Origin: Flavipsychrobacter stenotrophus
GTDB lineage: Bacteria; Bacteroidota; Bacteroidia; Chitinophagales; Chitinophagaceae
NCBI RefSeq assembly: GCF_002954265.1
Contig: NZ_PPSL01000001.1
Span: 558,001 to 622,000, forward strand
Direction: 5' to 3'
DNA length: 64,000 nt
Made by a program: the position numbers and the translations under genes. The notes beneath the pieces are model-generated. The model had not been told where the DNA came from. It was given only the letters and a program-made list of their open reading frames with translations, and made no database searches. The first letter of the stretch is position 1, and each line of letters opens with the position of its first letter. Shown piece after piece: positions 1-7,375 of this stretch.

Positions 1-61
1 AAATGTCTAAATACAATGCAATCTTTTTACCCGATTCCCGCTGTCTAAGGTTAACGCTCAT
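1..61 (-). CDS. Tyrosine recombinase/integrase, N-terminal fragment cut by window edge
   Basis: On the minus strand an ATG at 61-59 opens a frame that runs off the left edge. Its 20 visible residues (MSVNLRQRES, then GKKIALYLDI) match the start of the arm-binding domain of Bacteroidota site-specific integrases, which typically read basic-x-GK-x-SLYLDI. Members of this family integrate and excise conjugative or other genomic islands. The gene lies just downstream of mnmE, with its start 169 bp beyond the mnmE stop and in the same orientation. The 3' end of mnmE is a known integration target, for example of SGI1, where the gene is called thdF/trmE. The catalytic domain is outside the window, so the family call rests on the N-terminus and context. 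Confidence 0.6.
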   Translation of the reverse strand, partial: MSVNLRQRESGKKIALYLDI

Positions 62-71
62 AACGCAATAG

Positions 72-134
72 TTTGTTGGTGAAATTTGTTGGTAACAGCA
101 AATTTATGGTATTAACCAACATGTCACCAACAAA
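72..134. repeat. Nested inverted repeats upstream of the integrase
   Basis: TTTGTTGGTGA (72-82) is matched by its exact reverse complement TCACCAACAAA (124-134). Inside it, TTTGTTGGTAA (85-95) faces TTAACCAACAT (112-122). Four TTGGT(G/A)A half-sites thus form two nested dyads between the integrase start and the mnmE end. They could be recombinase arm sites, excisionase sites or an operator; which one is inference. Confidence 0.6.
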
Positions 135-230
135 AATGTTGATAATATGTGAAATTAAATAAAACTAAATGAAAGATAAATCCTTACTGGATAAGGCTTT
201 TGAAAGAATAGGATGCAATAGAAATGTAAA

Positions 231-1607
231 TTACTTCCCTATACAAAACTTACTAAATATATAATCCAACTTATCCTCTGTGGTTATTTCGCCGGTTATT
301 TCGCCGAGGTAGTGGAGGCAGTGGCGGATGTCGAGGGCGATAAGGTCGCCAGGGACGGAATTGTCCAGGCCGCTCTTTATGTCGTGGAGTGATTTGAGTA
401 CTTCCTGCAATGCGCCGTAGTGGCGCACATTGGTTATAATGGTGCCTTCCTGTTGCAGATCTCCCGTGGCTACGAGGTCGTAAAGGGCGGTTTTTAGTTC
501 GTTGATGTTTTCCTTGTTTTTGGCTGATATAAAGATGATCTGCTTGTCTATGCCACGATAGGTGTCGTGTGCTTTTTCCAGTCCGCGGGCATCTACTTTA
601 TTGCCGGCCAGCAGGTACTTGATGTTGTTCTCTTCAAAGTATCGTTGCTGGTCTTTGAGTTCATCCAGCTGGTCTACCGATGCGTCGAAGAGGTAAACGG
701 CTATATCGGCTTTCTTCATCGCCTCGCGGCTGCGCTCTATTCCCTGTAGTTCTATAAGGTCTTTACTGTGCTCACGTATGCCGGCTGTGTCTATTAGCCG
801 GAAGATGATACCGTTGATGTTGAGCGTTTCTTCTATGGTGTCGCGGGTGGTACCGGCTATGTCGCTTACTATGGCGCGCTCTTCGTTGAGCAGGGTATTG
901 AGCAGGGTGCTTTTGCCGGCATTGGGCTTGCCCACTATGGCCACGCTCACGCCGTTTTTAATAACATTGCCCAGGCTAAACGAGTTAACGAGGTTTTGAG
1001 TAACAGTGGTGAGTGCGCCTATCAACTGGTAGAAGCGGGTGCGGTCGGCAAATTCCACATCTTCCTCGCTGAAGTCGAGCTCCAGTTCCATAAGTGCGCT
1101 AAAGGTGATGAGCTGCTCGCGCATGTCCTTCAGGTCTTCGCTGAAACCGCCGCGCAGGGTATGCATAGCGGCACGGTGGGCGGTATTGCTTTGGCTGGCG
1201 ATGAGGTCGGCAACGGCCTCGGCCTGGGTGAGGTCGAGCTTGCCATTGAGGAATGCCCTGAGGGTAAATTCACCTGCCTGCGCCATACGTGCGCCATGCT
1301 GCAGGCATACGCTCACCACTTGTTGCAGTATGTAGTTGCTGCCATGGCAGCTTATCTCTACCACATCTTCTCCTGTATAACTTTTAGGGTTTTTGAAGAG
1401 GCTGATGACCACTTCATCTATCACGGTATGGTTGCTTACTATTTTGCCAAAGTGCAGGGTATGGCTGGGTTGCTGCTCCAGTCCTTTTTTAGAGAAGATT
1501 TTTGCGGCAATGGTAATGGCATTGGCACCACTGAGGCGGATGATGCCTATGGCACCTTCACCCGGTGGGGTAGCAATAGCAACGATGGTATCGGAAAGAG
1601 GAAGCAT
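231..1607 (-). CDS. mnmE: tRNA uridine-5-carboxymethylaminomethyl(34) synthesis GTPase MnmE
   Basis: MnmE is a cytosolic GTPase that works with MnmG to modify U34 in the wobble position of certain tRNAs. The 458-aa length is normal. The N-terminal tetrahydrofolate-binding domain is followed by a helical domain with an inserted G domain: G1 GKPNAGKS at about 226-233, DTAG, and NKVD. The protein ends in the invariant FCIGK, whose Cys is essential in the family. A perfect -7 element, TAATTTTG, lies at 1641-1634 on the coding strand, 26 bp before the ATG. The last codons (TTTTGTATAGGGAAG then TAA) resemble the attachment core used by islands that insert in this gene, and an integrase begins downstream. 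Confidence 0.96.
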   Translation of the reverse strand: MLPLSDTIVAIATPPGEGAIGIIRLSGANAITIAAKIFSKKGLEQQPSHTLHFGKIVSNHTVIDEVVISLFKNPKSYTGEDVVEISCHGSNYILQQVVSVCLQHGARMAQAGEFTLRAFLNGKLDLTQAEAVADLIASQSNTAHRAAMHTLRGGFSEDLKDMREQLITFSALMELELDFSEEDVEFADRTRFYQLIGALTTVTQNLVNSFSLGNVIKNGVSVAIVGKPNAGKSTLLNTLLNEERAIVSDIAGTTRDTIEETLNINGIIFRLIDTAGIREHSKDLIELQGIERSREAMKKADIAVYLFDASVDQLDELKDQQRYFEENNIKYLLAGNKVDARGLEKAHDTYRGIDKQIIFISAKNKENINELKTALYDLVATGDLQQEGTIITNVRHYGALQEVLKSLHDIKSGLDNSVPGDLIALDIRHCLHYLGEITGEITTEDKLDYIFSKFCIGK

Positions 1608-1689
1608 GAGGTTGTAGTGCCTTTAGGGCATTGCAAAATTAGGTGTTATTGCGGGTGTTGGTGCATTTTGATTAGAGTGTTTCTGCCCC

Positions 1690-1880
1690 TGCCGCTCTTT
1701 ACTTTCTTTTCAATAGGAAAAAGAAAGTAACAAAGAAAGTCCCAGGCTAAAAAATCGCGCTACCGCACAGAGCCAACGCGAGCCGCCGTTTTTCGCCATA
1801 GCTAAGCTTCTGCTCACTTTGATATTGCGTTCGGGTATTTCGCGAGCAGGACGCTTCGACTAGTGCGGGCATTATCCTGC
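1690..1880. repeat. Intergenic repeat with GAAAGTAACAAAG core
   Basis: The space between mnmE and the next gene holds TTACTTTCTTTTC facing GAAAAAGAAAGTAAC, followed by GC-rich non-coding sequence. A related arrangement, TTACTTTTCTTTG facing CGAAAAGTAACAAAAG, occurs near 61085-61150. It has no credible gene of its own and looks like a dispersed Bacteroidota intergenic element. Confidence 0.4.
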
Positions 1881-1884
1881 TATT

Positions 1885-2907
1885 CTATTTCTTTCGCTTC
1901 CTGGTCTTTTTGGGTTTTGGTGGCGGTGTGGAATCTTGTTTTGCGATCTCTGCCTGCTTTGCGGCTAGTGTGGCATCTTCGATTGCTTTAGCAACAGAGT
2001 CTCTTGCGCGTTCTTCTTTTACCTGGTCCTGTCGTTGCCTTATCTGTTCCCTGCCGGAGTTGTATAGGTACTGACAACCTTTAAATGCCAGGATCACTGC
2101 AATAATGACAATGGCATATCGCACGAGCCATAATCTTGGTTGCGACTTTTCTTTCCTCAGTTGATCTTTCTGCGGGTCGTTGTAAGGTATTGATGCCAGC
2201 AGTTCGTCATGTTTTTTGCTAAATGCCAGCTTTATTTCTGCACCCGGCCACAAAACACCGCTCTTGTTTTGACTGTTTTTATAGGAGTTTTCCCCTTTCA
2301 GCTCTTTGCATATCCTTACGGCGATGTAAATTGTTGCAAACGACTCTTTATAGATATCGTGTGCCCACTCTAAAACCTTGATGAGTTTTTCGCAGCGGTC
2401 AATGTGTAGCGGCAGCGATTGGTTAGGGTGATCGGAATCTATCGTTAATTGGTAAGACGTGTCATAACTTGCTGATGCCCATTTGCACACCTCGTCAACT
2501 ATTCGTGAGGTCATCTCCATTGGTGTGAGGCGATCTTCATAAGCTTTTATCGCTAATCCGAAATCTTTAATGAGTGCATCTACGTCCAATTCATCGAGCG
2601 ACGCAGACCAGGCATAACAGTAGGCCCTCCCGAAATAGGCTTCCGCCGAATAACGATCGATCTCCAGGACCTTATTGTAAGTGGTTGTTGCCTCGTCGTA
2701 GTTGTTGGCCGACCTGGCACGTAAGGCATATGCCAGTAAGGTGGTTGTTTCGGTGGTGTGGTCTTGAGTTGGGGTGCTATGGCTAATAACCTCCTCCGGT
2801 ACTGGTCTTGTAAGCGGGTTTTGGCAATAACTACACAGTATAGCATCCTCATTATCGGCCAACAGATTTTTGGCGCCACATGAACTACATACAATAGTTT
2901 GACTCAT
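1885..2907 (-). CDS. Zinc-ribbon, TPR-like membrane protein of unknown function
   Basis: This 340-aa protein starts with a zinc ribbon: CSSC at about residues 8-11 and CSYC at about 26-29. It continues with helical repeats of TPR type around residues 55-110 (for example the stretch AYFGRAYCYAW). A single hydrophobic segment near residues 265-285 (VRYAIVIIAVILAF) is followed by a charged, probably coiled-coil, Lys/Arg-rich tail. It is therefore probably membrane-anchored, with the ribbon and helical part on one side. No enzyme motif is visible. It is divergent from the MoxR ATPase gene, with 180 bp between the two starts. Confidence 0.75.
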   Translation of the reverse strand: MSQTIVCSSCGAKNLLADNEDAILCSYCQNPLTRPVPEEVISHSTPTQDHTTETTTLLAYALRARSANNYDEATTTYNKVLEIDRYSAEAYFGRAYCYAWSASLDELDVDALIKDFGLAIKAYEDRLTPMEMTSRIVDEVCKWASASYDTSYQLTIDSDHPNQSLPLHIDRCEKLIKVLEWAHDIYKESFATIYIAVRICKELKGENSYKNSQNKSGVLWPGAEIKLAFSKKHDELLASIPYNDPQKDQLRKEKSQPRLWLVRYAIVIIAVILAFKGCQYLYNSGREQIRQRQDQVKEERARDSVAKAIEDATLAAKQAEIAKQDSTPPPKPKKTRKRKK

Positions 2908-3087
2908 ATTGATCAGGCTTTTTTTCCGGTGTCACGAAACTAAGCTATTATTTGTTTGGTAGTTAAGGCGTTGTGGTGGGTTCCTTATTGTCTAATGTTT
3001 GGCATCACCTTTTCACAAAAAATTAGAAAGCATATATTTTTTCGTCCGCTATTAATCGTTAATCTTGTACAAAAGAAATTAAGCCCA

Positions 3088-4077
3088 ATGGATATCCCTG
3101 TTTCAGAAGCTTTGAATATAGATGCAACGGTTGCTATAAAGCAGCTGGTAGATAATGTAGAGACCGTTATCCGCGGTAAACGTAAACAAATAGAAATGGT
3201 GGTTACCTGCCTGCTGGCGGGTGGTCATATATTGATGGAAGATAACCCCGGTACGGGTAAGACGGTGCTGGCGCGTACGCTGGCGCAGTGTATAAGTGGT
3301 GAAAGGGAAGGGGAGCATGTGGTGTTCAAACGTATACAGTTCACCCCGGATCTGTTGCCTATGGACCTGATAGGCTCTCATATATTTGATGACGCCAATA
3401 AAGAGTTTATATTTAAGAAAGGTCCGCTGTTCTGTAATGTGCTGCTGGCCGATGAAATAAACCGTGCATCGCCAAAGGTGCAGAGTGCTTTGCTGGAAGC
3501 TATGGCCGAGCAGCAGATCACATCGGGAGATACTACATTGAAACTGGAGCGCATGTTCTTTACCATAGCCACGCAGAACCCTGTGGAAATGGAAGGTACT
3601 TATCCATTGCCCGCAGCCCAGCTGGATCGTTTCTATATGAAGATCTATTTCGGCTATGTAGATGAAGCTACCGAACTGAATATTTACCGTGAGTACCTGG
3701 ATATTGCCCGCAATCTTATAGAGCTGACACAGGTGCTGAGTATGAAGGATATACTGGATCTGCAGGCGCAGGCGGGAGCTGTATTTGTGCATGATGAGAT
3801 AGTACGTGCTGTAAGCAACATTGTGCGCCAGACCCGTGAACACCAGGATATATCACTTGGCGCCTCTACCCGTAGTGGTATTGCGTTCCTTAAATGCCTG
3901 CGTGCCTATGCGCTGGTACAGGGTCGCACCTATGTAATTGAAGATGATGTTAAGGATATAGCCCGTGCGGTACTCGACCATCGTCTGATCTACCGCAATA
4001 AAGACGGTAAGCAGAAGGCGCTTGAATCTATTATCAACAAAGAGGCTGACAGACTGGCGAAGTTGAAGTTGTATTAG
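3088..4077 (+). CDS. MoxR-family AAA+ ATPase
   Basis: MoxR ATPases are chaperone-like AAA+ proteins that usually act with von Willebrand factor A-domain partners. Walker A (DNPGTGKT) and Walker B (LLADEINRASPK) are clear, followed by sensor 1 (ATQNPVE) and the GTYPLPAAQLDRF stretch typical of MoxR. The start chosen is the ATG at 3088 (MDIPVSEALN), giving 329 aa. An upstream start at 2956 would add 44 residues of non-conserved, AT-rich sequence. No vWA-domain or DUF58 gene follows, which is unusual for this family. A near-consensus -7 element, TAATCTTG, lies about 20 bp before the start. Confidence 0.9.
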   Translation: MDIPVSEALNIDATVAIKQLVDNVETVIRGKRKQIEMVVTCLLAGGHILMEDNPGTGKTVLARTLAQCISGEREGEHVVFKRIQFTPDLLPMDLIGSHIFDDANKEFIFKKGPLFCNVLLADEINRASPKVQSALLEAMAEQQITSGDTTLKLERMFFTIATQNPVEMEGTYPLPAAQLDRFYMKIYFGYVDEATELNIYREYLDIARNLIELTQVLSMKDILDLQAQAGAVFVHDEIVRAVSNIVRQTREHQDISLGASTRSGIAFLKCLRAYALVQGRTYVIEDDVKDIARAVLDHRLIYRNKDGKQKALESIINKEADRLAKLKLY

Positions 4078-4151
4078 TCGTAAGTCATAAGTCATGAGTC
4101 GTAAGTGGGAATGGAGTCGAAAGCTATGATTATGACATTCTTATTTAGGAT

Positions 4152-4173
4152 ACTCTTGTCGAGTTGGGACAAG
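4152..4173. repeat. 22-bp element, left copy (inverted relative to 7148-7169)
   Basis: ACTCTTGTCGAGTTGGGACAAG is the exact reverse complement of the sequence at 7148-7169. The unit contains its own dyad, CTTGTC facing GACAAG. The outer side of each copy also carries GTCGTAAGTC-like short repeats (4077-4108 and 7231-7245). The two copies bracket the AT-rich island. Confidence 0.75.
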
Positions 4174-4263
4174 TGTTATCTTAAAAGTCTAAAATCTTTG
4201 GTGATTATCCCCTATAAGCATTTATTAAATAGCATTAGGTAAACAGAAATATAAAATGGATTT

Positions 4264-4431
4264 ATGAAAAAGAAAGCAAAGAAAACCACAGCGCAAAAAA
4301 GAATGATAAAAGATAAGCCTGTTGATTTTAAACCACCAGTTGTTGAAGAAATAGATATGGTTACGATATTCTCAAAATCTGGGATAGGACATACTGGATA
4401 TGGGTTATCTCAGGAAAATCTGGGTAATTAA
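4264..4431 (+). CDS. Small Lys-rich hypothetical protein (55 aa)
   Basis: ATG at 4264 opens a 55-codon frame ending with TAA at 4429-4431. The N-terminus is very basic (MKKKAKKTTAQKRM), then IKDKPVDFKPPVVEEIDM and a short tail. The 3' 71 bp overlap the end of the convergent gene at 4361, which makes it less certain; it may be the truncated remains of a longer gene. No family is recognised. Confidence 0.3.
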   Translation: MKKKAKKTTAQKRMIKDKPVDFKPPVVEEIDMVTIFSKSGIGHTGYGLSQENLGN

Positions 4432-4783
4432 ACTCTTTTACCGCAATATCCTTTAGATTCCCTTTCCGCCAAACTAAATTATCTCTCGATGTATTTAGAG
4501 ATTGGCTGAGTACATCATTAATGTCGCATTTTAATTCATCTAAGTCGTCGTTTGGATAGTCTATAATGAATGTTTGCTCCGATATATAGCTACCGTATCT
4601 TGTTTTTGAGCCAATCTCACTGGTTTCAAATTTCCATCTTATCAGGATGCCGACCTTGCCGTCTTCATGGTAATTTGTAACCCCTGAATCCACGGTCATG
4701 TTGTATTCAAATAGGTTAGGTTCATACATTTCTTTTTCAAACTCAAAATGTATCACCTTTAATTCCTGAATCTTGATTGGCAT
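4361..4783 (-). CDS. Hypothetical protein (140 aa)
   Basis: This is a 140-aa protein without signal peptide or membrane segment. Its composition and alternating pattern suggest a mostly beta structure. The opening IKIQELKVIHFEFEKEM and the later GILIRWKFET are reminiscent of SecB-like or host-factor beta proteins of Bacteroidota, but that is only a resemblance. It sits directly left of the IS1595 element, transcribed in the same direction as the transposase, in an AT-rich stretch. The start codon lies 40-60 bp from the IS end, so its own promoter may have been altered by the insertion. Confidence 0.6.
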   Translation of the reverse strand: MPIKIQELKVIHFEFEKEMYEPNLFEYNMTVDSGVTNYHEDGKVGILIRWKFETSEIGSKTRYGSYISEQTFIIDYPNDDLDELKCDINDVLSQSLNTSRDNLVWRKGNLKDIAVKEFNYPDFPEITHIQYVLSQILRIS

Positions 4784-4826
4784 AGCGTGTAATTATCCTG
4801 CAATATAATAACACATTCATTCAAAA

Positions 4827-5875
4827 GTAACTATTTACGTGACTTATGAAACTTTTCTAGTCAATTGATTCCAAGTCAATCTTTTGCCGTTTGAACGTGT
4901 AACCGTATCGGAGAACCTGTTCATGTCGGCTACTGTTCTGCTATTATAACGGTAAGAAAATTCCTTCAAATAGCGGTCAAGATGGATGGGAGACATCCAG
5001 TGATAAATACCTATATACCCACGTTTGAACAAGCTCCAGAAACCTTCGATGTTGTTGGTTGAGAAAGCGTTGTTGGTGTACATTCCTTGCTTGTGATTGA
5101 CAGCAATGTGGAAGAAGTTATCACATACACGGAAGTAGCCAGAGTGCTCGTCAGTCACGACCATTGAGCCTTTTGCGATTACCTTGTCGAGTATCGGTAA
5201 CAGCGTGTCAGCTGTTCTATCTGGTACGATTTGCGTAACCACAATGCCACCTATTTGCATTGCTCCCATTACAATTGTCTTGTCGTCGCTATGCCCACCC
5301 TGACTGTTTTCTTTCTTCTTATCGGCATGGCGATTTTTGTTTTTACCACCTACGAAAGTTTCATCTACGCTCACCACATCAGTCAATACTTTTGGTGTTT
5401 CGTCGAAGAACGTTTCACGAATACGGTGTAGTAAGAACCAAGCGTTCTTTTTGTCAACACCTAAATCACGGGCAAGTTGTAGGCTGCTAATTCCTTTTTT
5501 GTGGGAGGTAACGAGATATATTGCCGCGTACCAAGTGCGGAGTGGTAGTTTGGTGTTTTCGAAGATAGTTCCGACTGTTACGGAGAACTTTTTATGGCAG
5601 GCTTTGCTTGCACATTTGTAGCCACGGTTGGTGATGTAGATATGGTCGTGACCACAAAAAGGACAAGTGACGTTTCCGTTCCATCTATGGTCGGCGAGAT
5701 AGTCTTTACAAACTTGTTCGTCCCTGAAATAATCCAATAATTGTGGCAAAGTTTTAAACTGACCGAGCATTTTAGTGCGTGTTACACTATCTATATTCCA
5801 ACTTTCGTGCCAATTATTCTATTTTATTTGTAATTGTAAAGAAATAATTACAAAAAACATGACAAAAATAAGTAC
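4827..5875 (-). mobile_element. IS1595-family insertion sequence
   Basis: A single transposase gene is flanked by imperfect inverted ends. The left end from 4827 and the right end read inward from 5875 agree at 11 of 17 positions (pattern GTAnnTATTTnnGTnA). The left end touches the transposase stop codon. I see no convincing 8-bp target duplication next to these ends, so the boundaries are approximate and the copy may be old. The length of about 1.05 kb fits the family. Confidence 0.65.
4844..5770 (-). CDS. IS1595-family (ISXO2-like) transposase
   Basis: This 308-aa DDE transposase has the typical N-terminal zinc ribbon (CPFCGHDH at about 36-43, then KCASKACHKKF). A helical segment follows (LQLARDLGVDKKNAW), then the ISXO2-like catalytic core. 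The first catalytic Asp is in VSVDETFVGGK, the second in VVTDEHSGYF, and the third acidic/Asn region in NNIEGFWSLFKRG. The reading frame is intact, so it could be active. It is the only complete transposase in the window. Confidence 0.93.
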   Translation of the reverse strand: MLGQFKTLPQLLDYFRDEQVCKDYLADHRWNGNVTCPFCGHDHIYITNRGYKCASKACHKKFSVTVGTIFENTKLPLRTWYAAIYLVTSHKKGISSLQLARDLGVDKKNAWFLLHRIRETFFDETPKVLTDVVSVDETFVGGKNKNRHADKKKENSQGGHSDDKTIVMGAMQIGGIVVTQIVPDRTADTLLPILDKVIAKGSMVVTDEHSGYFRVCDNFFHIAVNHKQGMYTNNAFSTNNIEGFWSLFKRGYIGIYHWMSPIHLDRYLKEFSYRYNSRTVADMNRFSDTVTRSNGKRLTWNQLTRKVS

Positions 5876-5967
5876 CCCAACCCATAAGATAGGGAGCTAT
5901 TAATGGTAAAACACAAGTGGGTCTAGTTCTCTTGTTTTTTGTTCAGTATATTCGCAAATAAAAAGAT

Positions 5968-6327
5968 ATGGATTACGAACGTCTGATTGAGTTAGCCAAT
6001 TATTTGTACAATAACCAACAAAGCGATAAAAGAATTTTCTCATTCAATGTTGCACCAAGTAATATTGAATCCAGTATCATTCACAAACGAAATATGCTAG
6101 ACACAGATAGATTTTTAAATTATAAACCAGAAGATAACAATGAATTACTTTCAATTGTCCACGTAACAAGAGAAATGAATATTAACGATTCGTCGGAAAT
6201 ACATTTAAGATATACCTATGATATACATTCAAAAATAGAAAATATGGGAGCGCATAAATGGGTATTAAAAGATAAAGATATGCATAAAGAATTGCAGGAA
6301 TATTTTAAATATGCAGCTAAAAAGTGA
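5968..6327 (+). CDS. Hypothetical protein (119 aa)
   Basis: This is a 119-aa soluble protein of no recognised family, rich in Asn, Asp and Ile. There is no signal peptide and no membrane segment. Charged helical ends (MDYERLIELANYLYNNQ at the start, KELQEYFKYAAKK at the end) flank a probable beta-rich middle. It is the first gene right of the IS element in the AT-rich island and is probably cargo or a remnant of a mobile region. It has its own ATG at 5968 and no overlap with neighbours. Confidence 0.6.
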   Translation: MDYERLIELANYLYNNQQSDKRIFSFNVAPSNIESSIIHKRNMLDTDRFLNYKPEDNNELLSIVHVTREMNINDSSEIHLRYTYDIHSKIENMGAHKWVLKDKDMHKELQEYFKYAAKK

Positions 6328-6400
6328 AGGGTTTATATTTCTTTAAGAGCATCACACATTATATTTGCATGATAAGTAATTATTTAATAAATCAGAAATT

Positions 6401-6925
6401 ATGAAAATCATAAACTTGGTGTTAGTAATATCACTTCTAATTTTCTCTTCAGTAAAATCATCAGGTCAAGTACAACTTGTCGATTATCAGTTCTATGATA
6501 ATGCGCTTGGTAGGCTAGAAAATAGCTATCAGGATGGGGTTTCTACTATACAATCTTATTATAACAAATTGATGATGTTGCAGCTTGTAAACACCATCAA
6601 TAGCCAAAGAATTGAAGAATATAAGAAGACTACTTCCAATTATATGGAGCATGATTTCAAGACATCACATATAGATTTATCTCAGCAAGCGAATGTTTAT
6701 TCTGTATGTAGATATATTAATGCCTATCGAAAGGATTCTTACATATGTGATGAAATGACCCTATTAACTCAAATAAAAAGTGAAATACAATCATTGAAAT
6801 TTAATGACCCTAATGGATTTACAAGTGGGGCGAGATATAAAGAGCTACAACAAGTTCTTGCGTCATTAGTTACTTGTAACCCCTCAGATATTAAGACTTT
6901 AGCGTTAAAACATGGAATATTTTAA
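6401..6925 (+). CDS. Secreted hypothetical protein (174 aa)
   Basis: The first about 23 residues form a classical Sec signal peptide: Lys near the start, a hydrophobic core LVLVISLLIFSS, and a likely cleavage before QVQLVDYQ. The mature part of about 150 aa is predicted helical, with two Cys pairs that could form disulfides (SVCRYI, YICDEM, VTCNPS). No family is recognised. It lies in the AT-rich island between the IS element and a 54-aa gene. It may act in the periplasm or outside the cell. Confidence 0.6.
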   Translation: MKIINLVLVISLLIFSSVKSSGQVQLVDYQFYDNALGRLENSYQDGVSTIQSYYNKLMMLQLVNTINSQRIEEYKKTTSNYMEHDFKTSHIDLSQQANVYSVCRYINAYRKDSYICDEMTLLTQIKSEIQSLKFNDPNGFTSGARYKELQQVLASLVTCNPSDIKTLALKHGIF

Positions 6926-6945
6926 TTATCCCGTAATTTTGTTTC

Positions 6946-7110
6946 ATGTCATCGAAAAAAACGACATCGGATAAGGGAAAGGGGAAGAAGGCGAGCAAGT
7001 ACGATATTGTATTTCCTCCGATTGACCTGACGTTTGAGGAAGTTATGAAAAAGATTGTTACGAAGGCGGATGAGACGATGAAACATCGTCGTTCAAAACC
7101 TGCCAATTAA
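6946..7110 (+). CDS. Small conserved-looking protein (54 aa)
   Basis: ATG at 6946 opens a 54-codon frame with stop TAA at 7108-7110. The N-terminus is Lys/Ser/Thr-rich (MSSKKTTSDKGKGKK). The core YDIVFPPIDLTFEEVMKK looks like the short proteins found next to mobile or toxin-antitoxin genes in Bacteroidota. It is 20 bp behind the secreted protein gene and could be co-transcribed. The function is unknown. The codon pattern and the amphipathic C-terminal helix support it being real. Confidence 0.5.
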   Translation: MSSKKTTSDKGKGKKASKYDIVFPPIDLTFEEVMKKIVTKADETMKHRRSKPAN

Positions 7111-7147
7111 ATTAAAAATTACACTAATTCATTTTCCCTCCTATACC

Positions 7148-7169
7148 CTTGTCCCAACTCGACAAGAGT
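7148..7169. repeat. 22-bp element, right copy (inverted)
   Basis: This is the exact reverse complement of 4152-4173. Together the pair bounds about 3 kb of AT-rich sequence with the IS and five small genes. The remaining space up to 7375 shows GACTTACGACTT at 7233-7244 and no other clear signal. Confidence 0.75.
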
Positions 7170-7375
7170 TACCCTTATTTAATTCCACGATTATTCAGGC
7201 AATGGAAATAACTCAATGTAACTTTCTGTCTTTTAGTTAGACTTACGACTTAAAAACATTCATTCCCGCCGTTAACTAATGGCTAACTATAATAGCTTGT
7301 CGATTAGTTGCTAATAAATTGCGTAATGAGGTAATATTGTGCTTACATTACATAAATCAATAACAGAGCGCACTA

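Noticed and set aside
996-1730. A 244-codon open frame on the plus strand
   Set aside because: It lies antisense to mnmE, has no recognisable protein pattern, and its composition follows from the GC-rich minus-strand gene.
3103-3843. A 246-codon minus-strand frame
   Set aside because: It is antisense to the clear MoxR ATPase gene and reads as low-complexity His/Tyr/Thr-rich sequence.
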